From Aulostomus chinensis (lineage: Eukaryota; Chordata; Actinopteri; Syngnathiformes; Aulostomidae), in the NCBI GenBank assembly GCA_037954235.1, contig JBBMOA010000016.1:22691383-22755382 (forward strand): DNA of 64,000 nucleotides, given 5' to 3'. This document shows positions 37,302 through 46,181 of this stretch, one piece after another (the stretch's first letter is position 1; each line of letters begins with the position of its first letter). The translations under genes and the position numbers were made by a program. The notes beneath the pieces were generated by a model. It was not told the origin of the DNA. It saw only the letters and a program-made list of their open reading frames with translations, and ran no database searches.

Positions 37302-37307
37302 GCGCGC
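37253..37307 (+). repeat. Compound (CT)n(CA)n(CG)n microsatellite in 3' UTR
   Basis: CT run to 37279, CA run to 37301, then CGCGCG. It lies in the inferred sipa1l1 3' UTR, where the mRNA reads (CG)(TG)n(AG)n. Confidence 0.95.
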
Positions 37308-37568
37308 ACGGGTTCATACACACAATGTGATATCAGTGAGCCACAGACAAGGCATGTGTTTATGAAAGAAAAGCAAAGAGAAACAATCCATTTACACCCA
37401 AGAGTTCGAGGCACAGTCTCTTCCTGCTTTATAAACACAACTGCTTGTCCACAGGAACTTTTGTGCTAACTTCTTTTTCAACACAGTTTTGTAACTACCA
37501 CATTGTTATTGCTAAGACATTGTGACAGTAAATGGAAACTACTGACAAAGTGTGAAGGGGGGTGATGG

Positions 37569-37601
37569 TGTGTGTGTGTGTGTGTGTGTGGGGGGGGGGG
37601 G
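37569..37601 (+). repeat. (GT)n followed by a G-run
   Basis: About 11 GT units then 12 G; on the mRNA strand this is a C-run followed by (AC)n in the inferred 3' UTR. Confidence 0.93.
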
Positions 37602-38365
37602 TGAAAGCACCTTCAAACATCATAATTACTGCTATGTGACCCTTCATTACATCACGGAGGGAAAGAAAACAGTTAAACAGCCCAAACATCCAACCTTTAG
37701 AGATCCAGAGGAGAAAATTAAAATAAAAAAGAGGGGGGGGGGGGGGTAGGCGCAGTTGAGCTACATTCATTGTTCCTCCCAGCGTATTTTTCAAGACGCC
37801 ACATGTGGATTCCTCTTGGAGCAAGCAGACAGTAAGTACCACTTCATTATGTCCAGTACATTCTCTCTCTCCCCCCCTCCTCCCTTCCTCACCCTCTCGT
37901 CTTTCCTGCGTCCATGAAGGCCAGCACAGAAACAGCTGTGTGACAGTGTGCGCAGTATGATACAGTACAGCTGAGTACAGTACAGTAGACTGACGTGACA
38001 TACGTAGGTAGATTATATGTTGACTACAGTAAATGAGCTTTACATTCCACTACTGTAAGAAGATCCGGGGGCCTTTCTGAATTCCTCTCCAGTGCCAGAG
38101 ATGATGAGGCTCCCCAAGAGTCTCGTTTGCCGGGATAAAGAAACAAACAGCCCTGCACCGTATATTAGGGAGGATCCCCAAGCTAAAAGGTCCAGGTCAG
38201 GGATTCAAGTCTCTCCACACAGGGATGACCTGCAGGCTCTTTTTTAAAGAGTCTTGGGGCCGGTAATAGTTTGTTTTAAAGTTTGTTTGCCTGTGGATCA
38301 TCTGGGAGTCTTAAGTAGGAGTTGAGAGGCTGTCAGGGAGGAGAGAGGGCTCTCTCCCTCCCCCC

Positions 38366-38512
38366 TCAGGGTTTCTTGTCAATGGTGTGAAAGAACCACT
38401 CAGTGAACTTCCTGAGCTGAGCCGCAGCCGTCTGGCTCTCCTCCTGCAGTCGCATGTTGTCCTGTCTCAGGTGCTGCACCTCCTCCTGTAGCATCGCCTT
38501 ATCCTCTTTCTC
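38366..38512 (-). CDS. sipa1l1: sipa1l1 exon L, terminal coding exon with stop
   Basis: The last coding exon, 147 nt including the TGA stop at 38366-38368, after acceptor TTTTGTGTTCAG. It encodes [20 protein letters not shown], then [20 protein letters not shown] and the end FHTIDKKP. The heptad pattern (L/V at a and d positions) shows a coiled coil. Mammalian SIPA1L1 ends almost identically, so the protein ends where expected. Known: the C-terminal region of SPAR binds the guanylate-kinase domain of PSD-95. Confidence 0.97.
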   Translation of the reverse strand, partial: EKEDKAMLQEEVQHLRQDNMRLQEESQTAAAQLRKFTEWFFHTIDKKP

Positions 38513-38879
38513 CTGAACACAAAAACACGCACAAAGAGTCTGATGAAAGCCTCGCAGTTCCATGTACATCTGTCTTTCATCAGTTTACTGGAGATGGGAG
38601 GCATTAACATAGCAAAGCGGCCTTTTTTTCCCGTCTGATAAAAGTGCATTTCCTCTCTCTGTGTTTTAAGAGCATTAGTGGAGGTGGGGAAACGCCACAC
38701 AATGTGGAAAGGAAGACGGATATTCAATTAAGTGAATGAGTGTGTATTCCACAGACCTTAGGGCTCGCATAACTCAATGTCTATTTTCTGCAACTGTGTG
38801 ACACACACATGCCGTTCGCTGGCGTGAAGACGGGGCGCCACAAGAACCTGATCGAGGGGGGAAACTGACGTGAGGTTAC
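38513..38879 (-). other. sipa1l1: sipa1l1 intron K/L (367 nt)
   Basis: A GT/AG intron between the two coiled-coil exons. No repeat or internal gene seen. Confidence 0.85.
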
Positions 38880-38958
38880 CTTTCGGAGGTCCCGCTGCAG
38901 CTGCCTGAGGATCACCTCCAGCTGGTTAACTTTACCGGTGAGCGTGGATGGGGAGCTG
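38880..38958 (-). CDS. sipa1l1: sipa1l1 exon K, coiled-coil start
   Basis: A 79-nt exon (or 76 nt) ending in phase 0 at donor GTAACC. It encodes SSPSTLTGKVNQLEVILRQL and then QRDLRK, the start of the C-terminal coiled coil with the family's TGKVNQLE motif. The acceptor is ACAGCAG, a tandem NAGNAG: using the first CAG starts the exon at 38958 and reads (D)SSPST, while using the second starts it at 38955 and reads (D)SPST. Both keep the frame. Confidence 0.95.
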
Positions 38959-39013
38959 CTGTTTGGCGAGAGAATATTCAGTGATTATTCGTGGTTTCTT
39001 CAAGTGTCTGTGC

Positions 39014-39048
<35 letters not shown>

Positions 39049-39053
39049 CCTAC
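38959..39053 (-). other. sipa1l1: sipa1l1 intron J/K (95 nt, CA-repeat filled)
   Basis: A very short intron. The donor GTAGGTTTA is followed at once by about 31 nt of CA repeat (39015-39045), then a short stretch to the tandem CAGCAG acceptor. One third of the intron is microsatellite. Confidence 0.88.
39015..39045 (-). repeat. (CA)n microsatellite inside the 95-nt intron
   Basis: About 15 CA units in the transcribed strand, starting nine nt after the donor of exon J. Confidence 0.95.
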
Positions 39054-39171
39054 TCTGCTTCCAGTGCTGCTCCCTCTGCTTCCACCACCCGTCTGGTCAG
39101 CTCTCTGGAGATGTGCAGCGCCTCGGCCCGCTGCATGTCCGTCATGGTGCAGAAAGACGCCACACGTTGGT
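39054..39171 (-). CDS. sipa1l1: sipa1l1 exon J
   Basis: A 118-nt exon after acceptor TTGTGCCTGTAG, ending at donor GTAGGTTTAC two bases into a codon. It encodes (D)QRVASFCTMTDMQRAEALH and then ISRELTRRVVEAEGAALEA. The first dozen residues match mammalian SIPA1L1. The remainder does not match the human segment I recall and looks like a charged amphipathic helix, perhaps extending the coiled coil that follows. It is followed by a very short 95-nt intron. Confidence 0.9.
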
Positions 39172-41235
39172 CTACAGGCACAACAGGTGATGTAATAGGT
39201 TATAATCTGCCCCCCACATCAACAGCAGGAAGGTGACAACATGCAACTAAAATAGAGCAGAAAAGCAGGATGGAGCGATTCATTCATGCTGGGCATGAAT
39301 GAATGTTTGGCTTGAAAGCACTTGCGGAGCGTTCTTCTACATCAGCTGGCCTCCTGTACCCGGAGAGCTACAATAAGGAAGGTGAGCATTTATAGACGCC
39401 CCCACCCCTTACCTAGAGTCCCCCCTGACAGCTGTATGGCTCTTAATGGACTGGATCCCAGAGAGCTGGAAGGCACCAGTCATGCTTGTTTTACCAGATC
39501 ACGCTCTTAAGCTTGCTCAAAGCCCCATGGAAAACCCAAACTCGGCATTTTACGCTCAGGGACTGCTCCGTTTCGAGGCACAATGCTCTTTTCTTTAGTA
39601 ACCACCCTCTCTCTCTCTCTCTCTCTCTCTCTCGCTCTCTCTCTCTCAAGCCCTTGGTCTGAGACTAAAGATAGGAGGATCTGCATATTCATAGAGAAGA
39701 TTAAGGAAACCCTTCCTTTAATTTAGCCCCCAAATGAAAGCTAATCCACTCGGAGACAAAAGCTGATGGAGCCTGGAGTTGGTTGCTCAGACGAGTCAGG
39801 AAAGAGAGACCGAGCTCTCATTTACATATGAATGAACATTTTTTCCTCATGTTCGATGGCTGCATCAGAGAGATTAAAGACTCCACGGAAAGCTGTGACA
39901 GGCGCAGAAAAGCAGTTTGTCAGGTTTGCACGACCCAGTGTCCAGATTTAGTGGACAAACAGCTGAAACAAACAAACACAGATAATACTGAAGAGGAAAT
40001 GGGACGATGGCAGGAATACAGATGAGGAGAACATTTGCAGAGATTTCACTAAAAGCTTTTTGTTGCTAAATTCTAACCCTCTTTTAATTCCATCTGTGCC
40101 TGCAAACAAATGAGGGTACACACCTTTTTTTTTTTGCGGATGCTGCAAGTCTCCATGCATCATGAGTATGAGGAGCCCCTCAGGATCCACATGACCAAGG
40201 TCATAAATGCTAGGCTTTTCCTCCCGACTCCAACCAGAGCTGGATAAGTATACACGGCACGATGGCGGCCTGGAGCTACTTTCTGCTCAACAACAAGGCT
40301 CGGGTTTACACGGTGCTTTTCTGGGCCAAGCTGCCGTGTCAACTGGCTTCTTGCTGCCAGTCAGACTCTGCATCATCTCCGCTCATTCCTCCCCTCCTAA
40401 ATGATATGCTGCGGGCTCTGCAGCGGAAAATGTATCATAGGAGGAACTCCAGCGAGTATTCATTAATTATGACAAACGGTCACATGCTACGTTGCCGGCT
40501 CACTGGCCTCGGGGTCAGAGGGAGTTCAGAGTTGGCGTGATATATGTGAAGTACACTGGTGTGATCAGAAACTACTTCAAGTTGTGGGAAATAAAAGGAC
40601 CAAATGTGATGATGCTGACTATGAGGAGATGATGAGATGTGCAACTGAAAGTTGAACGCTTTCAGTTTTCATGTTGTTTAAGACGACAACAACGGTCTCA
40701 TAAATCTGTGTGCTCGACTCTACATCAGGAAACAACCTTTACAGCTGATCGTGAGTATTTAAAAGGAGAGAATCCTCTGATTGAGGTCGATTTCACTCTT
40801 CAGATCATCTGCAAAAACCTCCCGGTGGACCTTATTCAGTTTTAATGGACAAAAGGCCACAAGAGGGACTGAAATTGCTGCAAATTATCAACCTGAGGGC
40901 CTCACACTAACTCTCCCTGAGTGGTGACCTGCTGGCTTTATGGTGTGAAAATTGTCTCCATGTCTTAGCTGAGAAATGATTGCTCATTTTTTTCTAGTTA
41001 CGAAACCTGATGGGAATCACGATGGGGTTCAGAGCAGAGGCGCCTAAAGTAGAGAATCCCCTAAAGTCACCTCGGCACTTAGCAGACGCTTAAAGAAACA
41101 CAAACACACGGCTAAGACAAACCTACGCATGCAGGCGAGCTACTAAGATCTGGCAGACACACAAACACACACGCTAAGCAGCTAGGAGGGAGGCCGGGGG
41201 AGGGGGGTGCCAGCAGCTTCAGCCACGCTGGTTAC
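39172..41235 (-). other. sipa1l1: sipa1l1 intron I/J (2,064 nt)
   Basis: Holds a CT tract at 39606-39647 (GA in the sense strand) and a T-run near 40127. No gene or interspersed repeat recognised. Confidence 0.85.
39606..39647 (+). repeat. (CT)n microsatellite
   Basis: About 21 CT units with one G interruption; GA in sipa1l1 sense. Confidence 0.95.
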
Positions 41236-41367
41236 CTTCAAAGGCTCTCGCTGCATCAACCAGGTGGGACCAGTCCAGGCCCGTGGCAGTGTCTGGGAGG
41301 GGCATGAGGCCCGGGTCGCTGAACTTGGACCTGTCTGCCAAGGAGCCGTCAGAGAACCAAAACTCAT
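41236..41367 (-). CDS. sipa1l1: sipa1l1 exon I, SPAR C-terminal domain
   Basis: A 132-nt exon after acceptor CTGTCTCTGCAG, ending at donor GTAACC one base into an Asp codon. Joined to exon H it reads [20 protein letters not shown], then [20 protein letters not shown] and RAFE. This is almost residue-for-residue the vertebrate SIPA1L1 sequence. The true frame is not the longest frame here: a competing minus frame starting from an ATG across the junction is a shadow. Confidence 0.96.
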
Positions 41368-41909
41368 CTGCAGAGACAGGCAGGCATGCAGGCACTCGAA
41401 TCAGTGTCTGGGCCTGGTCCTGAGTTTAGAGCTGATCTCTGAGTCAACCAGTAACTTGCATCAGTGTACACAAGAAGGTTTGGGACAGGAGGGGGCGTAG
41501 AGGGGGGGAGGGTAGGGGTTTTTACTCCAGCGGACCTGGAATCTGCCTTGTCATCGCTGCCAAAAGGGATGATGTCTCGCCAACATCACGAACACCTGGC
41601 TTGAGTTTATACGCTCAGAAAAATCATCAATTAACAATCTGGACGCCTCTGACTGCAAACTCTTTGACTTTGAAATGAACAGTTTTGAGCACGACAGCCA
41701 CATTTAAGCAACGAGTCTGGCGCGTGCATCGCGCTGTCTGAGGGGCGATAAATGACTTGTAAGTAAATGTCTTCATGTTTCAATCAATGTCGCCTTTTCC
41801 TCCTTCTGTCTCTCACTCTCCTGCCCCCTAAGCCCTGAAAGACAGCAGTAAACAAGCTCCCGTTCTGCAGAGGGGCATTTAGAGAAGCATGAGTTCAGAG
41901 ACAGAGGCG

Positions 41910-41941
<32 letters not shown>

Positions 41942-42784
41942 AAGAAAGCTCGGGGTGATGCTGACACTCTCCTTTCAATTTACACAGCATCTTAGACCTT
42001 GAGTGATTCACTATTTACCAAACTGGGCTGTTTCAGAGAGGGAGAGAGAGAGAGAAAGAGAGCTTGTATCTCAACTAGCCTTCAAAACAATCAGGAATCC
42101 ATCAGGATGACAGCCAGAAGAGGCTAAAGAGTGAAACATCTTCCCAAAAGCTGTTTTCTGTGAAATACAGCCAGCCGGAGATGGGTGAGGAACGGTATGG
42201 AAATGAGACAGGAGGGACAGTGAGGGGAGGCAGGCAGGGACTGATGAGTGAATGAAACATCATGTATGACAGACACTGTGGCACTCCTGATGGAGAAATA
42301 GCCATGTCCATGTCAGAGATCTTAAAGCCCCGTGGTGGTGCAGGCAGGACACATCACACCTCTCATCACTTAATACATATTCAGAGGGAGCTGACGGACC
42401 CCTCGCCAGCAGTGACAGGTGTCTGCTTAATGCAGACGGAGCAGCAAGCCTCTCGCAAGTTGAACGCCGCCTCACCCGCTTTCAATTAGTTGGCTGTAGT
42501 GAGGAGTATCTCTGAAGTGTGCAGCGGTTGTGTTAATGAAATTGATGGGACACAAGTAGCTCCTCAAAGAAATATATCTCATCTGGTGCCAGATGGGGGG
42601 TGGGGATGAGACACACAAGGCTCCCAGTCTCTGAGAGGCTTGTTAAAAAGACGGTTCAGAGTTGTGTTTGTGTTTTTGAGCACCCTCACTGTACTCAAGT
42701 GTGTACTGTGAGTCAGTGAGTTGGTTCTTTTGCCCCAAACTTCTGCAGCAAACAGGAGCCCTGGACTGGACTGTGGGTACTTAC
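41368..42784 (-). other. sipa1l1: sipa1l1 intron H/I (1,417 nt)
   Basis: Holds GA tracts at 41911-41946 and 42038-42062 (CT in the sense strand). Nothing else recognised. Confidence 0.85.
41911..41946 (+). repeat. (GA)n microsatellite
   Basis: GA-rich run with AAAG interruptions. Confidence 0.92.
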
Positions 42785-43004
42785 TCCTCAGGTTGGACGC
42801 TCCCTGGTTGTGGATCATGCGGGGGGGCAGTGTGCTGTGGTATGGTGGGGTGGTGCTGAAGAGGATGTCGTTAGGCATAGCTTGGTCCAGCATGGAGCTG
42901 TGGGAGCTGGTGTAGGACGAGCCCTTACGGTTGCTACACACGCTCTCGTCGGATAGCGTCCGGTACAGGGAGCGCCGTGGTGATAAACTGCCCATCGCCA
43001 TCAC
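42785..43004 (-). CDS. sipa1l1: sipa1l1 exon H, SPAR C-terminal domain
   Basis: A 220-nt exon after acceptor CTTTCCTCTGTCAG, ending one base into an Asn codon at donor GTAAGTACC. It encodes GSLSPRRSLYRTLSDESV, then CSNRKGSSYTSSHSSMLDQA, then PNDILFSTTPPYHSTLPPR. These are hallmark sequences of SIPA1L C-terminal domains, nearly identical to mammalian SIPA1L1. The RTLSDES core is rich in predicted phosphosites. The first codons (VMAMGS) differ from the mammalian start of this segment, so the exact acceptor is slightly less secure than the body. Confidence 0.96.
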
Positions 43005-46000
43005 CTGACAGAGGAAAGATTAGGCCATTGCCAGGGTTAATTAGCACCATGTCTCTGGACATGACACAGCATGAATTTTGATCACAATTCTTGAGTCCGT
43101 GACAGAAAGAAAATTCCAGATATCATGTTCAGAATCGCTGAAAAATTTGAAAATATCTTAGATGAAATTTATATTATTATTTATTTAACTACAAAGACAA
43201 GTAGTAAGCTCCTAGAGCTGGTGTGGGAATGTAAACTGAACCACCTAAAATCCTCATTTGTCCATTCAGGTGCTGAGCAATACCCGTGCCATCAACACAG
43301 AACCACACACGCACTTCATTGTAGCATCGCCTCTTAAATTCACAGAACTGAATGCTACGTTGCTGACAATTTTTCTTGTATGCTCGTATGTTCTTAATGT
43401 ATGATATAATCACATGTTCTCTTTTAATGAAGCTAAATTTCCCCTCAGGGTCAATAAAGTTTAACCTAACCAAAGATTGTGTTCTAGATTGGTGATCCAG
43501 AAAATGGATTTTAGCAAGAGGAAAATGTATGCAGATGTTTGGATGATGGAGCGCTCGGATATGCATTAAGGTAGACAAGAAGAAGAAATGTGAGTACTGG
43601 ACTCCAGCGTGTATTGTCCTTGAATTTTCCATACATAATAGAGGAACTAACGCAGTTCTCTATTTAAATATCAGTTTGTTAAAAACCCAGATACTGCCTT
43701 CTCTTCTCCTGAGTACAAACCAGCTCTTTGTGGCTAAGTGAGTGGATCTAAGGGAATACTGTAGCATGGGAACATAAAAGTGCACAAGTTGCTGTGTGTG
43801 AACTCTCTAGAACAGGGCTCATATTACAGAGTATCTAAAGACTTACAGAGGCCAATTCTGGGTCAAAAGTGAACCTAAGGTCATGAACAATCAAAAGCAA
43901 TAAAGCACCGGAAGAGCAGCATGGCCCTGAGGGGATGTTCATTGAGCACGAATGAGGAATCTACCGTTGGAGTGTCATAACCGTGACTGGGATCTCCTGT
44001 TTAAACACACTAAACCACAGAGTCCGATCCAATCCATCACTGCCCTGTTCAGCTTACAGAAATATGGCAGGAGTGACATCAAAAGTGGCCACAAATGATA
44101 TGCGGGGCAGCCGTCCAGATGGGTAAATGTCTGCCTTCGGCTTCCCAGCTGTAACCACCACTAGACGGGCATCTATGCAAGCCAACACCCAGGCATCTCC
44201 ATTTCAAAGACAGATCTCCCGCAAATCCCACGGTGAGAATTTAACATCTAGTACATCTTTAAAGTGCTATTCAAAGGAGCCTACATACACACGCTGCCTC
44301 CGAAGAACATCTCAGAGGCTTTAGCTCAACAAGGTTGTCTGTTATTGCAACTTCTCCCACCCAACTTTACAAGATTAGACCCCATAAGGTTCCCACTCAT
44401 TAAAGCAGCTTTAAACAGGATCGACTGCGCGCTCGTATAAAGCAGAAATAGCTCAGATTAGAGCTAACATAAATGGAGTCATGGCAAATGAAGCCATTTG
44501 CAGTAGAGCTTAATGTTTTTCAGAAGCTGTCTATTTATTGCATCTACGACATCAAACATGGCTGTCTGAATACATCCTGGCAGCGAACGTGCCACGCACA
44601 TTAGGCAGAAAATATTAATCAGACTCTCAGCTGGCAACTATTCTCTGTTTGACTTGGGTAATAGTGTATTGTAGGAATTCTTTGGTCTTATCGGTGAAGG
44701 CAGCAGTGACACATCCACCTAGATTTCCCTGATTTGTTCCTCACTGCCTGCACTTAACAAAGACAACAACCAGCCGAGATGACGTGCCACTCGGGAGGAT
44801 GTGTCGGACAACCACCTATTCATTAGCCTTTTCTTTCCCACAAGACGTTCAAAGGAGGAACATTATGGGAGAATAAAGCTGCGAGCGGCCTTTCCATTTA
44901 CGTCAGCCACACAATAGCCTGCCTGTCTATGGAAGAGACGTCCCAGTGGACAATGTGGCTGCCAAGGCAAATCTCTCAGCACCTGTTCACCCACTCAGTG
45001 AACGGCATCGGGTGACTGGTGGAAGTGACACACGCTACATCAACCTTTACCGTATACCCTGATCACTTAAGGGATTAAACACGTCAGACTGCATTGAATG
45101 TTAATTTAGAAATGAATCCATGATTATTCCCACATTACTTTGATTTCTTTACATGCCAGCTGATGATTGAAAACATTCAGTCCCAGAAAAGAGCAGTTTG
45201 TTGGGATCAGATGTGTGTAAGGGCTCTGGCTCAGATTAGTCCTCCATACACGGTTTTTATCAGAATGTGATTATGCACAACTTCTCTTCGAATCCACTAC
45301 CGCTGTGTTGCAGAGCTCTTCATCTCAGCTGAAACAAAATAGAATCAAATGGAAGGAGGTCCCAGTGCAGCCCTGACACAACTGTCACCATCTTTATCCT
45401 GAAAGATTTTACATACAGTGTGAGCCCAGTGCACAAGAGCGAGACAGAACAATCAGTGCACCGAGCTGTCTCATGTGAGGGACGCGGCCTCCCTTTGCCA
45501 GAGGACATGGCTGCCTCTCTTCTCTAGGGATGAAGTGCATTTGTATTAGAATTGAGCAGCATCCAAAAATAACCCATTTGTGTGTCTCCAGGGTCCCTTC
45601 CAAGTACATAATGGATGGGGGATGGCAGGGGGGAATCAAGATGCAATTAATAGAGTCTGCAGGACCCAGGAACATCAAACGTCGATGCACTCTCTGCAAC
45701 TTCCTGCCTTTAATCCATGACATCCCAACCGAGCAAACTCAGCCCCCATTAGAAATTGAATTAAGCAAACACTCAATGCCAGTCAATGGGGACTAAAGGG
45801 TGTTGTGTTGGTGAGAGGAGCAGATGAGCAGCAGGGCCAGCTGATATGCAGTTGTCTGTCCTGCTTCCCAGCAGAAGGTTATCTGCTCTGGTTCAAGCTT
45901 TGTATGTACAAGTCAGCATGATAGCAGAGAGTCTGGTTGGTTACACACATCTGTCCTGAATGCTGACAAAGTCGTGTTGTCCTCGATTCAACAGGCTTTA

Positions 46001-46048
46001 TTTGTCTGCATGCCACAAAGAAAAATCGTGACTCAGAGGATACATCAC
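43005..46048 (-). other. sipa1l1: sipa1l1 intron G/H (3,044 nt)
   Basis: Contains a probable retroelement tail near 43.43-43.47 kb. The region 44.40-44.66 kb is dense in homeobox-like AT words with little low-complexity sequence, so it could be regulatory; this is unsupported without alignment. Confidence 0.85.
43433..43471 (+). repeat. Retroelement 3' tail fragment
   Basis: TAAATTTCCCCTCAGGGTCA followed by ATAAAGTTTAACCTAACC looks like the end of a fish non-LTR element ('TTTCCCCTCGGGATCAATAAAGT'). Confidence 0.5.
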
Positions 46049-46181
46049 CTTTCGACACCTGTCTTCTCCTGGAGGACTGTCAGGCAGCATCATTTTGAGG
46101 TATTCCTCCTTAGAAAGTCTCTGCAGTGATTTTTCTTCGGCGGCCTGGAGCCGGCAGGCAGCCTCCTGTGCGTAAAGCTGC
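46049..46181 (-). CDS. sipa1l1: sipa1l1 exon G
   Basis: A 133-nt exon after acceptor GTTGTCTACAG, ending at donor GTGATG in phase 0. It encodes QLYAQEAACRLQAAEEKS, an amphipathic, probably helical segment. LSKEEYLKMMLPDSPPGED follows, close to LSKEDFLKLMLPDSP of mammalian SIPA1L1. The first half is divergent and the second half conserved. The exon starts the SPAR C-terminal domain (Pfam SPAR_C, by recollection). Confidence 0.91.

Larger units (their letters stand above)
36716..38365 (-). other. sipa1l1: sipa1l1 3' UTR (extent inferred)
   Basis: The approximately 1.6 kb after the stop codon. Candidate minus-strand AATAAA signals are at 37003-37008 and 36733-36738; the distal one would place cleavage near 36.71-36.72 kb. 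In the sense orientation the region carries a (TG)n(AG)n tract (37253-37307), C-runs opposite the G-runs at 37590-37601 and 37733-37746, and a GTTTT-rich stretch (37023-37066). No coding potential was recognised. The end needs transcript data. Confidence 0.55.

Noticed and set aside
38040..38062. TGGAATGTAAAG in the 3' UTR sense strand, identical to the first 12 bases of miR-1
   Set aside because: It is the miRNA-like sequence, not its complement, in the mRNA, and no miR-1 precursor hairpin is present around it; only a 7-bp TACAGTA/TACTGTA pairing. Probably coincidence.
41182..41367. Minus-strand ATG frame ([10 protein letters not shown]...) over exon I
   Set aside because: Shadow frame: exon I is read in the frame giving EFWFSDGSL, required by phase and homology.
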